Shown: positions 1 through 11,675, counted from the first letter of the stretch. The stretch is DNA of 64,000 bases from Gentiana macrophylla (GCA_026214975.1 CM047807.1:69109824-69173823), one strand, 5' to 3'. Made by a program: numbers and translations. The notes: generated by a model from the sequence alone, not told the origin.

Positions 1-2226
1 GTTAGCTTCCATATCTAGCACAACAAAGTCGACAGGAAACACAAACTTCTCAACTCTTACTAGCACATCCTCAACCACTCCACAAGGTTCCTTAACCGAT
101 CGATCAGCTAATTGAAAAGTAATTGAAGTCTCTTTAAGGTCTTTCATACCTAGCTTTTGAAAAATGGATAGAGGCATCAGATTTATGCTCACTCCTAGAT
201 CACACAAGGCCTTATTCAAACATACGTTACCTATGGTGAAGGGAATGAGAAAACTTCCCGGATCCTTGCACTTAGCGGGCAACTTATGTTGAAGAATGGC
301 TGAGCAATCCTCATTTAGGCACATTGTCTCTAAATCCAGGAGTTTCCTCTTAGTAGAGACAGCTTCTTTTAAGAACTTGGTGTACTCAGGCATCTCAGCA
401 AGAGCTTCAACTAAAGGTATATTGATGTGTAACTTTCTAAAAATATCAATGAACATCTTATACCTTTTGTCATCAACCTTAGCCTTAGGTTTGCGTGGAG
501 GATAAGGTAAGGTTGAAGGATCGACCTCAGTGAAAATAGGATACTTATTATTATAAAGCTCAACTCTCGGGCCAGCAGGTTCCTTATAGGTTTCTTGCTC
601 AGGCAAGGTTCCCGAGGCATTTCCTTCCTTTCTTGGCTCACCATCCTCACTCTCTACGATTTTCTCTTTTTCTTTTAAAGATGGTGGAGTTACTTCTTTC
701 CCACTTCTAGTCATGATCGCATTCAAATCCTTAGTATTTTTATCAGTGTTGCTTGGCAATCCTCCAAGAGGTCTAGTTGAGACTTGCTCAGCTAATTGTC
801 CTATTTGGTGAGTGAGATTTTGGACTATGGCTTCTTGATTGGTTACCTTAGCATCGTTTTTCTGACAATATTGGCTAAAGTTACTGGCTAACTCAGCCAT
901 CGATTTTGAAAGTTGTCCCATATTGTCAGTAACAACATTTCTCAATTTTTCTATCGCAGCTTCCCAACCAAAAGTTTTAGTTTGCTGAGGTACATAAGTA
1001 GTAGGCGGTTTAGGTCCTTCTCCTGCATTGGGGTCACTATATCAGAATCCATGATGGTTGTGGTTAGGCTTATATCCTCCCCATTGATTTCCTTGTATCC
1101 CAATATAATTGGCTACTTCAGTACCAGCATTCTCACTTTGATGAGTCACTTCGATTCCTGTCCCTTTCTCTACTCTTGCCATCCTCTATTGCATTCCATC
1201 TACCTTATTGTTGATAACAGACAGTTGTTCTAAGATTTTGGTAGATGCACTATCCTCAAATATGTCAGCGGCCATCTTCACAGTAGCTATGTCATTGCCT
1301 CCCCATTGACTATTCATCGCTATTTGCTCCATCTTTCCTTGTGCCTCCTCAGGAGATAAAAGAACAAACGCTCCATTGCTGGAGGGGTCTACTCTAATTT
1401 TCTCAGTCTCTCTCAATCCATGGTAAAAAGTTTGCATTAAAAGCCAAAGAGAGATATCATGACGAGGACACTTTCTCATAGCTTCCTTAAAACGCTCCCA
1501 AGCTTGATCAAAACTCTCCCCAGGTTGTTTCTTAAATCCTAAGATATCTTGGTTTAACTTAAAGGTTTTTCCTAAAGGAAAATACTTATTCATGAATTTT
1601 TGCAACAATTGTTCCCAAGTAGTGATAGATCCAGCCTCTAAAGAGAGAAGCCATTGCATAGCTTTATCTTTCAAAGTGAAAGGGAAAAGCTTAAGACAAA
1701 TGTTACCCTCCGGAATTAATTTTGGCTTCACTGTGCTAACAATTTCCAAGAAATTTGTCATGTGAACACCAAGATCCTCATTTTGGATTCCATGAAAAGT
1801 GGAATAGTTGGTCACCATTTGAATTAAATTAGGCCTAGGGTGATAGACTTCCGCAGGTTCTGGCGGTACTACGATAGCGGGAATGAATTGCTCAATAGTA
1901 GGTGTTGTATAACTTTGTAAAGTGCGCCTCACGGCTTGGTTTCAATTATTAGCATTAAGATTATTCGCATTATTAACATTATTGGCTTTATTAATAACTT
2001 GTTCAGGATTAAGTACCTGGTTTGGATTGTTCAGAACGCCTTCCATTTCTGCCTCAGATTCAGAATGCTCAGAATGATCGGTTGTATGTCCTTCTTCCAA
2101 TTCGTGCTCGCTTTCCTCAAGATTTGGATCCTCTTCTCCTTGTTTAGCCAGTTCTCTAGCTAACTTCCTATTTCGCCTTGCAAATTTCTCTATTTCAGGA
2201 TTATATGGCTCAAGCGGTTCTTCCAA
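1..2226 (-). pseudogene. Athila-like Ty3 gag-protease (partial, runs off left edge)
   Basis: Reading the minus strand from an ATG at 2226 gives a nearly continuous gag-protease frame. The N-terminal acidic part starts MEEPLEPYNPEIEKFARRN. The retrotransposon gag core lies at about 1186-1932 (motifs YHPRPNLIQMVTN, WERFKEAMRKCP). A coiled, Gln-rich linker follows. The protease region near 130-220 carries KALCDLGVSINLMPLS, the D-L-G form of the aspartic protease site used by plant Athila elements. I see three in-frame stops: TGA at 1942-1944, TAG at 1186-1188 and TGA at 1042-1044. The rest of pol lies outside the window. Gag would package element RNA and protease would process the polyprotein. 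The family call is strong, and the copy is inactive as it stands. Confidence 0.88.
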
Positions 2227-2790
2227 TTTCCGAGTTGCGATTGGTTTGAGAAAGATACAACTTATTTAAAATTCCTATTTGAAATTAAAATTTTTGAAAT
2301 GAAGAATTCATAAAATGAAAACTTTCTTCGAGATTTCGTGTATTCTAGAGTTATTTATAGTTTCAATTTTCAATCTGTAGTCGTTGAGATTCATGGCAAT
2401 TCGGATTACTAATTAAGTATAGCTATTCCATCTTCTTTTTTTCAAACTAATTGAAATGATTGAAGTTTTTTTATTTGGAATTGTCTTAGGTCTAATTCCT
2501 ATTACTTTAGCTGGTTAAAAGGCTAGCCCTTTAACTAGACTATATACTAAAAACGAAAGTAGAAACTTTGTAAAACGAACGGAATGTAAAACCGCGCGGA
2601 AAAAGCGGCCGCCTCCGTGACGTGAGAGAGCTCATTGCCAATGAGACAAGTGCGATCAGGAGGCGCCCAGATTTGTTTTACGACACTAACAGGTTAATTC
2701 TATGCTACAAAAAATAATTAAACATACACTATTCACAATATTTACGGATTTACTTTTAATAAAATAAGCTATACTTGATTAATGACACGA
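2227..2790 (-). other. 5' leader of the Athila-like element
   Basis: This stretch lies between the primer binding site and gag on the minus strand. It has no long reading frame and only weak AT-rich structure. I read it as the untranslated leader and see no separate gene in it. Confidence 0.6.
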
Positions 2791-2809
2791 GTCCCCGGCA
2801 ACGGCGCCA
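2791..2809 (-). other. Primer binding site of the Athila-like element
   Basis: On the minus strand the sequence reads TGGCGCCGTTGCCGGGGAC, the classic primer binding site of Athila/Tat-type Ty3 elements. It lies about ten bases inside the end of the adjoining LTR, which fixes the element's orientation and its 5' LTR. Confidence 0.9.
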
Positions 2810-2818
2810 AAACCTTGA

Positions 2819-4263
2819 TGTCGGGTCAAGTAATAAAAATACTCAATACCTAAATAACACACTAGCAAGAGAACTAGGTTCAATCATAGTATAGTTAGAT
2901 AGAGTCGAGGTCGATCCCACAGAGACTCAGCTTAAACGAAATAACGTAGAATTAAAATTGACACAATAGAAACACAAAACAAACAAATGACACAACGACA
3001 CTAAGACACTTATTTTTTATAGGTTTTATAAATAATTAACAAACGGAACAGATAACGCTATTAGTAATTACTCCCCCATGCTATGTAGATTGACGACAAG
3101 ACAAAACAAGACATTTAAGATTAATTATTCTGACTACGGGAGTCATCCCCTAAAATAGATCTAGCTCTGGGTAGGCCATCTAGATCACCGTGCCTCCAGT
3201 ACGTAACTTCACATTTTTAGTCTCCGTCTCATATAACTTCTGACACAATTACAAAACTAGGGATGCCGGTATAAACCATAACCTCATCTAAGCAACATTC
3301 CTATGGTTCGGCGTACTTCTTAGACACCGATTCAATCTTTGTCCTAAGTAACAATCACTTTTTGGGTCTCATGTTAAATTACGTTGACAAATAATTACGT
3401 TGATCAAGTTTAATTACTCGTTTGAATTACAAAGCAGAGAACCTGACGTAGTCGAAGCCGTTCATAGACAAATCAAGAACATCACAGATCTCGCTACCAG
3501 CGAGACATAGGCTCGCTTCCAGTAAGCTCATATCTGAACCAGATTTGCTCGTGAAACGTTTTTTACATCTCAGATCTACATAAACATGGGTTCGTTAATT
3601 AACTACATCACGAAATCAATACACAAAACGACTACTCCATCACAAAATAAATTAGATCTACGAATAAAGATTGCATAATAGGGTAGACATTACCCTCGAA
3701 GACGAGCGTGATTCCCACTCCTCGATATGATCTCTAACCGGCGATTCTAACGACTCCGTAATGAAAGAACATAAAATAAAGAGAACATATATTGAAAATA
3801 AAACAAATGTTGTGAAGTTGTGTTTTTCTAAGGTGTTCTAGAGTGTGTCTAACAAAATTCGTGGCTGCTCCTTTATATAGAGACTTAGACCGACTTAAAG
3901 ATATATTTGAAAACCCTAAAACGAGTAGAGATAACTCCCATCCGATCTCCCAGATTTCACGAACTCGCCCCCAGCGAATCCCCAGCTCACTGCCAGTGAG
4001 CCCACTGCTTTCTGATTGGCTCACTGGCTTTTCTTGTTCCTTACTCCACTTTTCGTGTTGCTTCGGTATTTATCTTCAATGCATTCCGATTCTGCCTTGA
4101 TTTCTCTTGAGATTTACTCCCTCCGATAATAGATATCTTCCAATTTACCGCAATCTATAAAATCAATATTTATTGCACAGTAAATCATATTTAAATAATA
4201 AAAACAGATAAATACCAAATTATATCTTATAAATCACACAATACTAAATAATCAATATAAACA
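2819..4263 (-). repeat. 5' LTR of the Athila-like element
   Basis: The LTR begins beside the PBS as TGTCGGGTCAAG on the plus strand. The distal boundary at about 4263 (AATATAAACA) is my best guess, because it gives TG...CA ends and sits just before protease coding sequence of another element. The other LTR is outside the window, so the length of about 1.45 kb is unverified. Near the PBS side it has the phrase GAGGTCGATCCCACAGAG, which recurs in related form in the LTR at 5506 and the solo LTR at 32487. Short inverted-repeat motifs at 3490-3504, 3511-3527 and 3985-4001 are discussed in the findings. Small open frames here are not coding. Confidence 0.7.
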
Positions 4264-4870
4264 TGTGATTTAATATAAAATATATATTATCAATCTCGAT
4301 TTAAGGTCAACGTTGATGACATTTATGGGTATAATTTGACCATCATCGGACCTCTCATCTCTTATCTCCACAAGTTTTACGTCTCTAGAACCATAGGTCA
4401 TCTTACAACTTTCTGGCCTATTGTCTAGGGGTTCTAAGATCTTAACAGTTACTACATCATTGTTTAACCTTAGAGTAATTTCCCTATTATCATAATCCAT
4501 GATCACCCGGCTGGTCGCTAAGAAAGGCCTTCCTAATAGAACTGGGGAATTGGATCTTTCGGTACGTCTAAGACTGTGAAATCTATTGGGAATGTGAACC
4601 TTCTATCTTAATTGTGCAATTCATTGGCAAACCGGCAGACATATCTCTGGTTCGATCGACAACTGTCATGGACCAGGTTTGGTCCATAGTCACCTGAAGC
4701 TTAATTGTCTGACAGAGGGAAAAAGGAAGAATATTGCAACTCGAACCGGAGTCGCAAAGCCCTAAACCTACAGATACAACGTTGATTGAGATCGGGAGCC
4801 GAAACGTCCCGTGGTCTCCTAACTTCACTACAGTATCTGAGTCCGGGTAATCCTCACGCTCAGAGGACAT
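4264..4870 (-). pseudogene. Protease fragment of a second Athila/Tat-like element
   Basis: Minus-strand translation from 4870 gives a protease segment with GLCDSGSSCNILPFSLC, an aspartic protease site in which D-S-G-S replaces the usual Athila D-L-G-A. It is followed by the conserved LGRPFLATSR at about 4505-4540 and IMDYDNREITL from 4506. The two parts are in different frames, so at least one frameshift lies near 4510-4583. The fragment ends where the LTR at 2819-4263 begins, which suggests the first Athila element inserted here, with the rest of this pol left of the window. Gag is missing or unrecognisable. Confidence 0.75.
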
Positions 4871-5480
4871 TGTGTCTAGATCCTCTTCAAATTATCATCG
4901 GAATCGTAATCAGAAAATATATCAATCAATTCAATAGGAAACTCACATGGCCGATACATTTCATACTCTTTCGCGTTCTCTTTGGCTTCCTGTCTAAGTT
5001 CTTCTTTCTCCTTCTCCACTCGTTCTTATCCGCTTTGTATTGCTCTCTTACCTTTGAGCCTGGATACATGGAGATTGGTTTGATATTCAACACTCTACGA
5101 GGCATAGTGTTTGACTCGTCTTGCCTTTATCAACTCTTGCAGACTGAATATCCGAAGTGTCCTGAGATTCCTGTGAAAGAGACAAAAGAAAACAAAGAAA
5201 ATGATTAGCAATCTTCTGCTTCAGTTGGGATTAGACCCAACTGTTGCGGACCTACTAACAAAACTAAGAAGGATATACAAAGAAACACAAAGGCTGTCAG
5301 AACTTGATTTTCTGACCCTCGGTAAATCGGGGGCAACCCACGGTAAACCGGGCTCAGAATTTCTTATTTTGGAAGTAAAACGATTTAGGTTTATTTCAGG
5401 ACGACTCAAAAAGACAAATCAAAATAAAAAAACAGCCTCTTAAATAAAGTTAAAAACGTTTATTCTTGAAATTGGCCATT
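4871..5480 (-). other. Leader or degraded gag region of the second element
   Basis: This lies between the PBS at 5481 and the protease fragment. It contains basic, Lys/Glu-rich short frames but no recognisable gag core. Two copies of a GGTAAAYCGGG-like motif (5321-5331, 5342-5352) match motifs in the adjoining LTR. Confidence 0.5.
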
Positions 5481-5500
5481 GTCCCCGGTAACGGTGCAAA
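5481..5500 (-). other. Degenerate primer binding site of the second element
   Basis: The minus strand reads TTTGCACCGTTACCGGGGAC, a slightly mutated version of the PBS at 2791-2809. It has the same spacing to an LTR edge. Confidence 0.82.
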
Positions 5501-5505
5501 AAACT

Positions 5506-7108
5506 TGATCGCGCTTGTAAGTCTCTTGATACTAGAAAGTGTACCAGGTCAATCGTAGTATAGCAAAGGCAAATCAAGGTCGATCACACAGAGACAACGC
5601 AACTCAAGTATAAATGAGTCTAACGTAATTAAGAGAACAAATATGATCATTGACCAACAATAAACATAAAAGATACTTGGTATTCCTTCCCCATCCCCAC
5701 CTACCTACTAACTTGGTCTAGCAAATCCTTATGTTTATTTCCCCACATAATTTCCTTAAACCAATCGAACGTTTTAATTCAGTTTTAGCTACAGGTGCAT
5801 CTCCTATTCCTATCTACTCCATTGTAAGGACATTAGAGAATCTATACGCAACTAACGTCCTTCGTTGGTGGCATTAGCCCATACATAGTAAGAACTAAAG
5901 ATGCCGGCACGAGACCAAAAACCTCCCTAAGTGGCTATCGACACTGACTAGCACATTCCTGAGGATCCATCAAGACAATGTCCTAACTAACACTTCACCT
6001 TGCAAGTCCTTCGTGTTAATTTACGAATACAATAAGCAGATGGGCCAGATCTAACATACTGTTAATTAAACCTGTTGATCCACTTAGCTGATGCCGAACC
6101 TGCATATTAGGGTTTGTAAATATTGCCTCAGTAAACCGGTAGAGACCGCCGGTTTACCGGGTGTGGCGTTTCCTATTTCCGGATCTACATTGTTTCGTTC
6201 TAAGTAATTCAAGTAAATCATGGGTTTGTGAAACATGCAGATTAACTATAACACGTAAATACAAGCAGATCTACCATAAAAAAGACCTAAAGGAACGTTC
6301 AAGCTATGGATATCTAGCTTGATCTACTCAAGCTAGAGATTGCGTAGATCTACATTGTTTCGTTCAAAGCTTTGAACGTTCATTTATGTATTTTTTATGG
6401 TAGATCTGCTTGTATTTACGTGTTATAGTTAATCTGCATGTTTCACAAACCCATGATTTACTTGAATTAATTAGAACGAAACAATGTAGATCCGGAAATA
6501 GGAACGTTCAAATCTTCAACTATGGATATCTAGCTTGATCTACTCAAGCTAGAGATTGCGTGTAGGGGACGAAACCAGAAAATAAATCACCAAAAGCTTA
6601 TAAGAATTTTATTTCCTCAAATTGTATAAAATCTATCAAAGTATTATGGTGCTTACTTACAATCAGTTTCTGCAGCTTTTTATAGATGTTACATCCGACT
6701 TATGACTCAATAAAACCCAAACCGACCTAGTTGAGGTGGCAGACAACAGTTTCTTGTCCTCTAAATTCTCGGTAATCCGAACATGGGCTTTGGTAAACCG
6801 GCCCAACTCTTCATCCCTTTTTCTAGAAGATTTCTTCCTAGACTTCATTCTCTTGGCCCAATGTCTTTTCTCAATCCAGATCCATCCTTAGATGCTCCAG
6901 ACTTTGGTACATCCTAAAAAATGTATAAAACAAGACAAAACAGTACAAAATCTATGGGATAATAACATAGATGCAGAATCATGATCCTAGGAACATACAC
7001 ATTGCATTTAACATATCTTCCTTATGATAACGAGCCTATTTATCCTTTCTTGAGCATGATTCGGGGCAAATAAATGTATAATTAATGGTACTATTTAGGG
7101 CATTATCA
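5506..7108 (-). repeat. 5' LTR of the second Athila/Tat-like element
   Basis: The LTR starts next to the PBS (TGATCGCGCTTG on the plus strand). It shares the CAATCGTAGTATAG and AAGGTCGATC phrases with the LTR at 2819. The outer end is placed at GGGCATTATCA (7108), so on the minus strand the LTR begins TGATAATGCCCTAAATAG, resembling the TGTTAAGGGCTAATTTATAG start of the solo LTR at 34199. Retand-like RNase H sequence follows immediately, implying insertion into it. The LTR contains a large inverted duplication (separate entry) and GGTAAACCGG motifs at 6131-6161 and 6771-6801. No coding sequence is supported. Confidence 0.72.
6171..6502. repeat. Inverted duplication, about 112-bp arms, inside an LTR
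   Basis: The left arm (6171-6283) reappears as its reverse complement at 6391-6502 with only one to three differences. The 107-bp spacer includes the perfect palindrome CGTTCAAAGCTTTGAACG (6361-6378). A block with TATGGATATCTAGCTTGATC occurs as a direct repeat in the spacer (about 6293-6345) and after the right arm (about 6503-6560). Confidence 0.92.
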
Positions 7109-7740
7109 AGAGCGTCTGCTCATCTATTCAGAGATCGAAGAACCTGCTCGATCTACAAACTTTGGAAATCTTTTAGCTAGGCCCGAGCTGTAGCCAGGTA
7201 TTTCATCATTCAATCTTCCTTTGCTTCATATTCTCCTTTCACATGGTTGACGACCAGTTAGGAATCATTGTAAACATGCAAATTCTATGCCCTAAGTTTG
7301 GCCGCTTGGTTGAGATCGATAATTAGTGCTTCATACTCGGCCTCATTGTTAGTGGCCTGAAAACTGAACGCAAAGCGTAGGAAAATTGTTATCCTTTAGG
7401 AATAACAATTAGGAGACCTGCCCATGCCTCCTCTTTGCTTGATGCTCTATCGATGTATAATGTCCACTGTTCGGATTTGCATCTCGGCTATTCTTGGTCA
7501 ATGTTAATGGATGTTCCTTCAGCTAAAAATTCAGCTAAGGCTTGAGCTTTGATCGCAGTTCGAGGATGGAAATCCATGTCGTATTCCACCAGCTCTACCA
7601 CCCATTTTGCCAATCGTCCTAAGGTTTCTGGTCGGGCCAACACTTGTTGAAGTGGTTCGTCCATAACCACAACAATCAGATGGGCTAGTTTCCTAGAAGC
7701 GTGAACCGGGGCCACTGTTAGCTTTTTTGCATTAGAATAT
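7109..7740 (-). pseudogene. Retand/Tat-like Ty3 RNase H remnant
   Basis: Minus-strand translation shows ATNNEAEYEALI (about 7320-7360), the conserved RNase H region. At 7488-7715 there is DEPLQQVLARPETLGRLAKW and RTAIKAQALAEFLAEG, characteristic of Tat/Retand-type elements, where the RT connection joins RNase H. Several in-frame stops and shifts separate the pieces, so the domain is dead. It is truncated on the left by the LTR ending at 7108. Confidence 0.8.
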
Positions 7741-8700
7741 TAGATGTCGGGTCCATGGAGTGCTTTGCTCATGTAGAAAATTGGTCTCTGTGTGTTGTAG
7801 TATTCTCAGACCAGAACCGCACTAATGGCCTCATCGCACACTGATAAATAAACCGAAAATGTGTTTCCTTCCGGAGATGAGGTTAGGGTTGGCAGATCAG
7901 CCAAGTAGGACTTTAGGTCCTAAAAGGATTTTTGGCATTCCTCAACCCATTGAAATGGGCTTGCTTTCCTTGGTATTTTAAAGAATGGAAGGGCGTGTTG
8001 CACCGACCTATATAGGAATCTGTTCAGAGCAGCCATTCGCACTGTCAACCTCTGGACCTCTTTAATATTTTTTGGCGGAGGCATGGTCCGCAATGCATCA
8101 ATCATGTTTGGGTTTGGCTTTAATTCCCTCATTGAATATCATGTATCCTAGGAAGTTGCCTGATATGACCCCGAATATGCATTTCTTTGGATTAAGCTTC
8201 ATTTGAATCTTCCGAAGCTCCTCGCAAACTTCTCTCACATCAGTTAGGTATTGATTGAGGGACTTGCTCTTAATTAGAAGGTCATCCGTGTATTCCTCCA
8301 TAAACTTGCCGATTTGATCTTTAAATATCTTGTTGACTGCCCTTTGGTATGTTGCGCCGACGTTTTTGAGGCCAAAGGGCATAGTTATATAGCAAAATGT
8401 TCCAAACTCTATTCCAAACGAAGTATTTTCTGAATCTTGAGGGTCCATGGTGATCTTATGGTACCCTTTATAGGCATCTATGAAAGAAAACACTTCGAAA
8501 TCCATGGTTGAATCAACGAGGCGATCTATCTTGGGCAATGGATAACAATCTTTAGGGTACACTTTGTTGAGGTCGGTGAAATCCACACACATCCTCTAAC
8601 TACCATCTAGTTTCTTGACTAGGAGTGGATTGGCTAACCAATCGGGGCATTCCACTTCTCGGATGATGTTGGTGTGGAATAACTTAGTTACCTCCCTTTC
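7741..8700 (-). pseudogene. Retand/Tat-like Ty3 reverse transcriptase remnant
   Basis: The frame at 8098-8592 begins CVDFTDLNKVYPKDCYPLPK and contains FSFIDAYKGYHKI, TMPFGLKNVGATYQRAVN and MEEYTDDLLIKS. This is the RT palm, with the usual YVDD box changed to YTDD. A second frame (7920-8132) continues with PPPKNIKEVQRLTVRMAALNRF, the thumb/connection region. It starts in a different frame, so at least one frameshift separates them. On the N-terminal side (8593-8700) the sequence still resembles RT (EWLANPLLVKK-like) but is interrupted. Confidence 0.85.
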
Positions 8701-9430
8701 GATTGCAACAATTCATTCATAGGCGAAGTGTCTCTTCTTTTGCTGAACTAGTTTCATGTCTGGATTTCCATTCAGTTTATGTAGGGCCAACGTTAGGGAC
8801 AGGCCTAGCATAACTTTAGTTTTCCAGGCGAAAACATCTCGGAACTTCTTCAAGAGGTCGATGAGCTGCTAGCTGACCAGGTATCTAGGAGGTAATAGTG
8901 ATAGTCAGGCCTACTTGACCTTTCCAAAGGTTGACCTCTTCCACCATGTGATCCAAGGACAAACTTTCCTCGTCTCCTGGAAGCAATTCTTCGATAATAA
9001 CTTGTTGTACCATCATTTTTCCATTTTTGGTGGCCGTATAACAACTCTTAGCTACATCTACATCACTTTTGATTTCTACAGAACTCTCAATTTCAGGGAA
9101 CTTCAAGCTGATGTGGGCTAGTGAGATTACAGACCAGAGGTCAATCAATGCTGGTCTGATCATGATGATGTTATAGGAAGATGGGGGTTTAACGACAACG
9201 TAACTCACCAGTGGATGAACTAGGGGCCTGGCCAGGCCGAACAGCGGACATGAGACAAGTGTCCGCTCAGAATCTTTCAACTACATTGCTTGGAATGCAT
9301 AATAGTAGAGCACGTTTACCGCACTTCCGGTATCCACGAAAATCCGTTTTACTATGTTCTAGTGCATTATTGCTTCAATTACAAATCTCTCATCATTCGT
9401 TACCTAGGGAAGAGGATCCCTTGAACTGAA
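8701..9430 (-). pseudogene. Retand/Tat-like Ty3 protease remnant
   Basis: Minus-strand sequence near 9300-9420 encodes DERFVIEAIMH and IFVDTGSAVNVLYY, an aspartic protease active site with the D-T-G triad intact. The frame at 8885-9280 continues with SYNIIMIRPALIDLWSVISLAHISLKFP, the typical segment after the protease in Retand-type elements (usually SYNxIMGRPALN). In-frame stops break it. Order protease, RT, RNase H on the minus strand matches Ty3 pol. Confidence 0.8.
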
Positions 9431-9860
9431 GGTCACTTCTCTATAGATACGCTGGCTTTTGTTGGACATTGAAGGGCCAATAGACCTGCTACTGTCCTTT
9501 TCCATATCTAGAACCGTGTTGTTCACCCCTGGAGATGGTGTTAACAATGTTGACCGGTTCATTGTCAATCTACCGGTTCATGTTTCGGAATTGACCTTCC
9601 GCCGAATGTGATTTATTTTGCAAGCACGAACCCTGACTCGTTGATTTATCCAGAGTTTTCTTTGCCATCATGATGTCGAAAATCTTTGAACAAATTTTCC
9701 AGCAGGAGACCCTCCTTCTAGCGCCAATTGCCGAAGTTGGATTTATCGGATAATGAATCTGGGCTATATTATCCAAGTGACAATTTATTCAAGATCTAAA
9801 ACATGAATGGGTATGAATGTGGGGTGGTTTGTGTAATGTTTAGACTGAGCCTGAGATAAT
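9431..9860 (-). other. Unassigned remnant, probably Retand-like gag/protease linker
   Basis: Short broken minus-strand frames are present (for example 9570-9776) with no domain I recognise. By position they would be the gag-to-protease linker. The sequence ends where the SIRE-like LTR begins. Confidence 0.35.
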
Positions 9861-10450
9861 TGTTGGTCCCAGAGAAGGGTGAAAATATAGTCGGAGGGGG
9901 GTGAATAACTATATTGGAGTTTCAAAAACTTTTCTTTTTTAAAAAGCTTTTGGGCAGTAGATAAGTCCCTTATTAATGATTTTTTCAAAGTGGTTCAAGC
10001 ACACGCAGAATATAAATAAAGTGCAGTAAAGAAATGTTGTAGAGTAGAGTGCTGTAGGTAAATGAACACAAAGGTTTAAAGTGGTTCAGGGTGGTGTAAT
10101 CCCCTAATCCACTCTTCTATTGTGATGATTGGAGGAATTCACTATTGTCTTTCACCAATACAATAGTTATGATTGTCCTTGGCTACACAAGCTTCACAAT
10201 CTCCAGACTATCACTCCCTGGCTATAAAAGCTTCAGTGACTCAGTCTTCCACATTGCTCCTTGAGAACAAATCCTTCAGGAGCTATCACATCAACGGTGA
10301 AATTCCATCTCAGACAATCTGATTCAATTGCTTCAGTTTGGTGTGAATTGGATTCACAGAGGCTTGACCAGACTCAGTACTTGATATAGATTTGATGCTC
10401 TGTTTTCTGAGTTGATTTTCTAGATATATCTTTTCAGTTCAGAAAGAAGG
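9861..10450 (-). repeat. SIRE-like LTR, left segment
   Basis: This is the terminal part of the SIRE-like LTR in minus orientation, rich in short direct repeats such as TGGCTACACAAGCTTC / TGGCTATAAAAGCTTC (about 10180-10235). It ends in GAAGG, the target site duplicated by R. Confidence 0.7.
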
Positions 10451-10886
10451 TGATGTGATCGCAGATGAGACGTTGTGGCTTGGAGCCTATTTATTTTCTC
10501 CACATTGTTTCTGTGGCAGATTTTAGTACACTTTTATTATTGTTTATTAGGTTGTTTTTTAATATTTCTATTATTTATTTTTGCCCCACATCGGTTAGGA
10601 GCTATTTTATTTCTTTTATTATAGCCTATAAAAAGGCTTTAGTTGTAATCTTTTTTGGATAGATAAATTTGGATATATTATATTTGAAGCTTTTAAGCTT
10701 TGGTGAGTTTTCTCACGGTGGTTTTGGTGGATTCCAAACCGTTGTTTGGTAGATTCCAAACGGGACTTATCGATGTTGTGGTGTCGTCCATTATAACAAG
10801 GTTTTTTGTTCTGAGTGTGGTGATCTTTCATTATACCCGGGCAGTCCTCGGCATCTCGGATCCGATTCAATTTACGGATCACATCA
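10451..10886 (+). repeat. 5' LTR of element R
   Basis: This 436-bp LTR is strongly similar over its first 300 bp to 47436-47911, including TTGGCTTGGAGCC-like and GCCTATAAAAAGGC blocks, and diverges toward its 3' end. It is followed at 10889 by TTGTATCAGAGAC, a decayed initiator-Met-type PBS. Confidence 0.9.
10627..10635 (+). promoter_or_regulatory. TATA box in the R LTR
   Basis: TATAAAAAG sits in the LTR about 40 bp after CCCCACATCGGTTAGGAG. The same box is conserved in the 3' LTR at 47622-47630. This is the likely core promoter of R; its function is inferred from position and conservation. Confidence 0.6.
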
Positions 10887-11462
10887 GTTTGTATCAGAGA
10901 CATACACTGACGGTATCCAAATATCCATTGTATTTCTTTTTCATTAATTCTTGCATAATTTATTTTCTTTCAATCCTGTCTTGTTCCTCCGTTGTTGTCC
11001 TTTCCATCTCAAAACCAAAAAAAATCGCAGCTTTCTTCTGTTGCAGTTGTTGATCTTAAAAAAATAATAATAATACTTTTTTTTTTCAAGCCCTTAGCGT
11101 CTCTTTGCACTAAAAAAATTTTAAAAAAATTAAAAAAAAACACATTACCAGCCTACCAGCCCCTTTTTTTCCTCCTTGCATATTCATAGTTAAAAAAAAA
11201 TTTAAAAATTCATCCTGCTTCTTTTCCTTTGTGCTGTCGTATTCTTGATGAAAAAAAATTCCAGCCATTTATTTTTTTGTTCCTACGTGTTCTATTCCGA
11301 TAAAAAAAAAATTGAATCTTTTTTTTTCCAGCCCTCCACTTTCGATTCTTGCATTACCAAAAATAAAAAATAAATCAATAAATCTTTGCCGAATACTTTT
11401 TTGTTTGGGATATTCTGGATATTTGGCGTGTGCTACTTATTGGTGAATTTTGATTTTCAATA
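10887..11462 (+). other. AT-rich leader of element R
   Basis: This follows the PBS-like TTGTATCAGAGAC and precedes the ATG of the gag-like frame. It is dominated by A and T homopolymer runs (for example 11050-11180 and 11290-11390). No other feature is seen. Confidence 0.65.
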
Positions 11463-11675
11463 ATGTCAAAGAAGAGTCATATGGATGTCTATTTTTGGAA
11501 TTTTCATGATATGATGAATCGAAATTTGGAGAAAATAGAACGGCGTTTTGATGATATGATTGATGATATGATGACTCAATTTCATGATACATTAAAAGAA
11601 AGAGGTGGTGGTAGAGGTCGTCGTGGTGGTAGAGGTCATCGTGGTGGTAGAGGTAACCGTGATGGTACAGATATG
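11463..11675 (+). pseudogene. R gag-like frame, segment 1
   Basis: The ATG at 11463 opens a frame starting MSKKSHMDVYFWNFHDMM. A charged helical stretch rich in Met and Asp follows, then an Arg/Gly-rich tail (RGGGRGRRGGRGHRGGRG) that could bind nucleic acid. C inserted right after it at ATATG. Any reading beyond 11675 is LTR of C and not native. The frame resumes at 22754. Confidence 0.6.
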
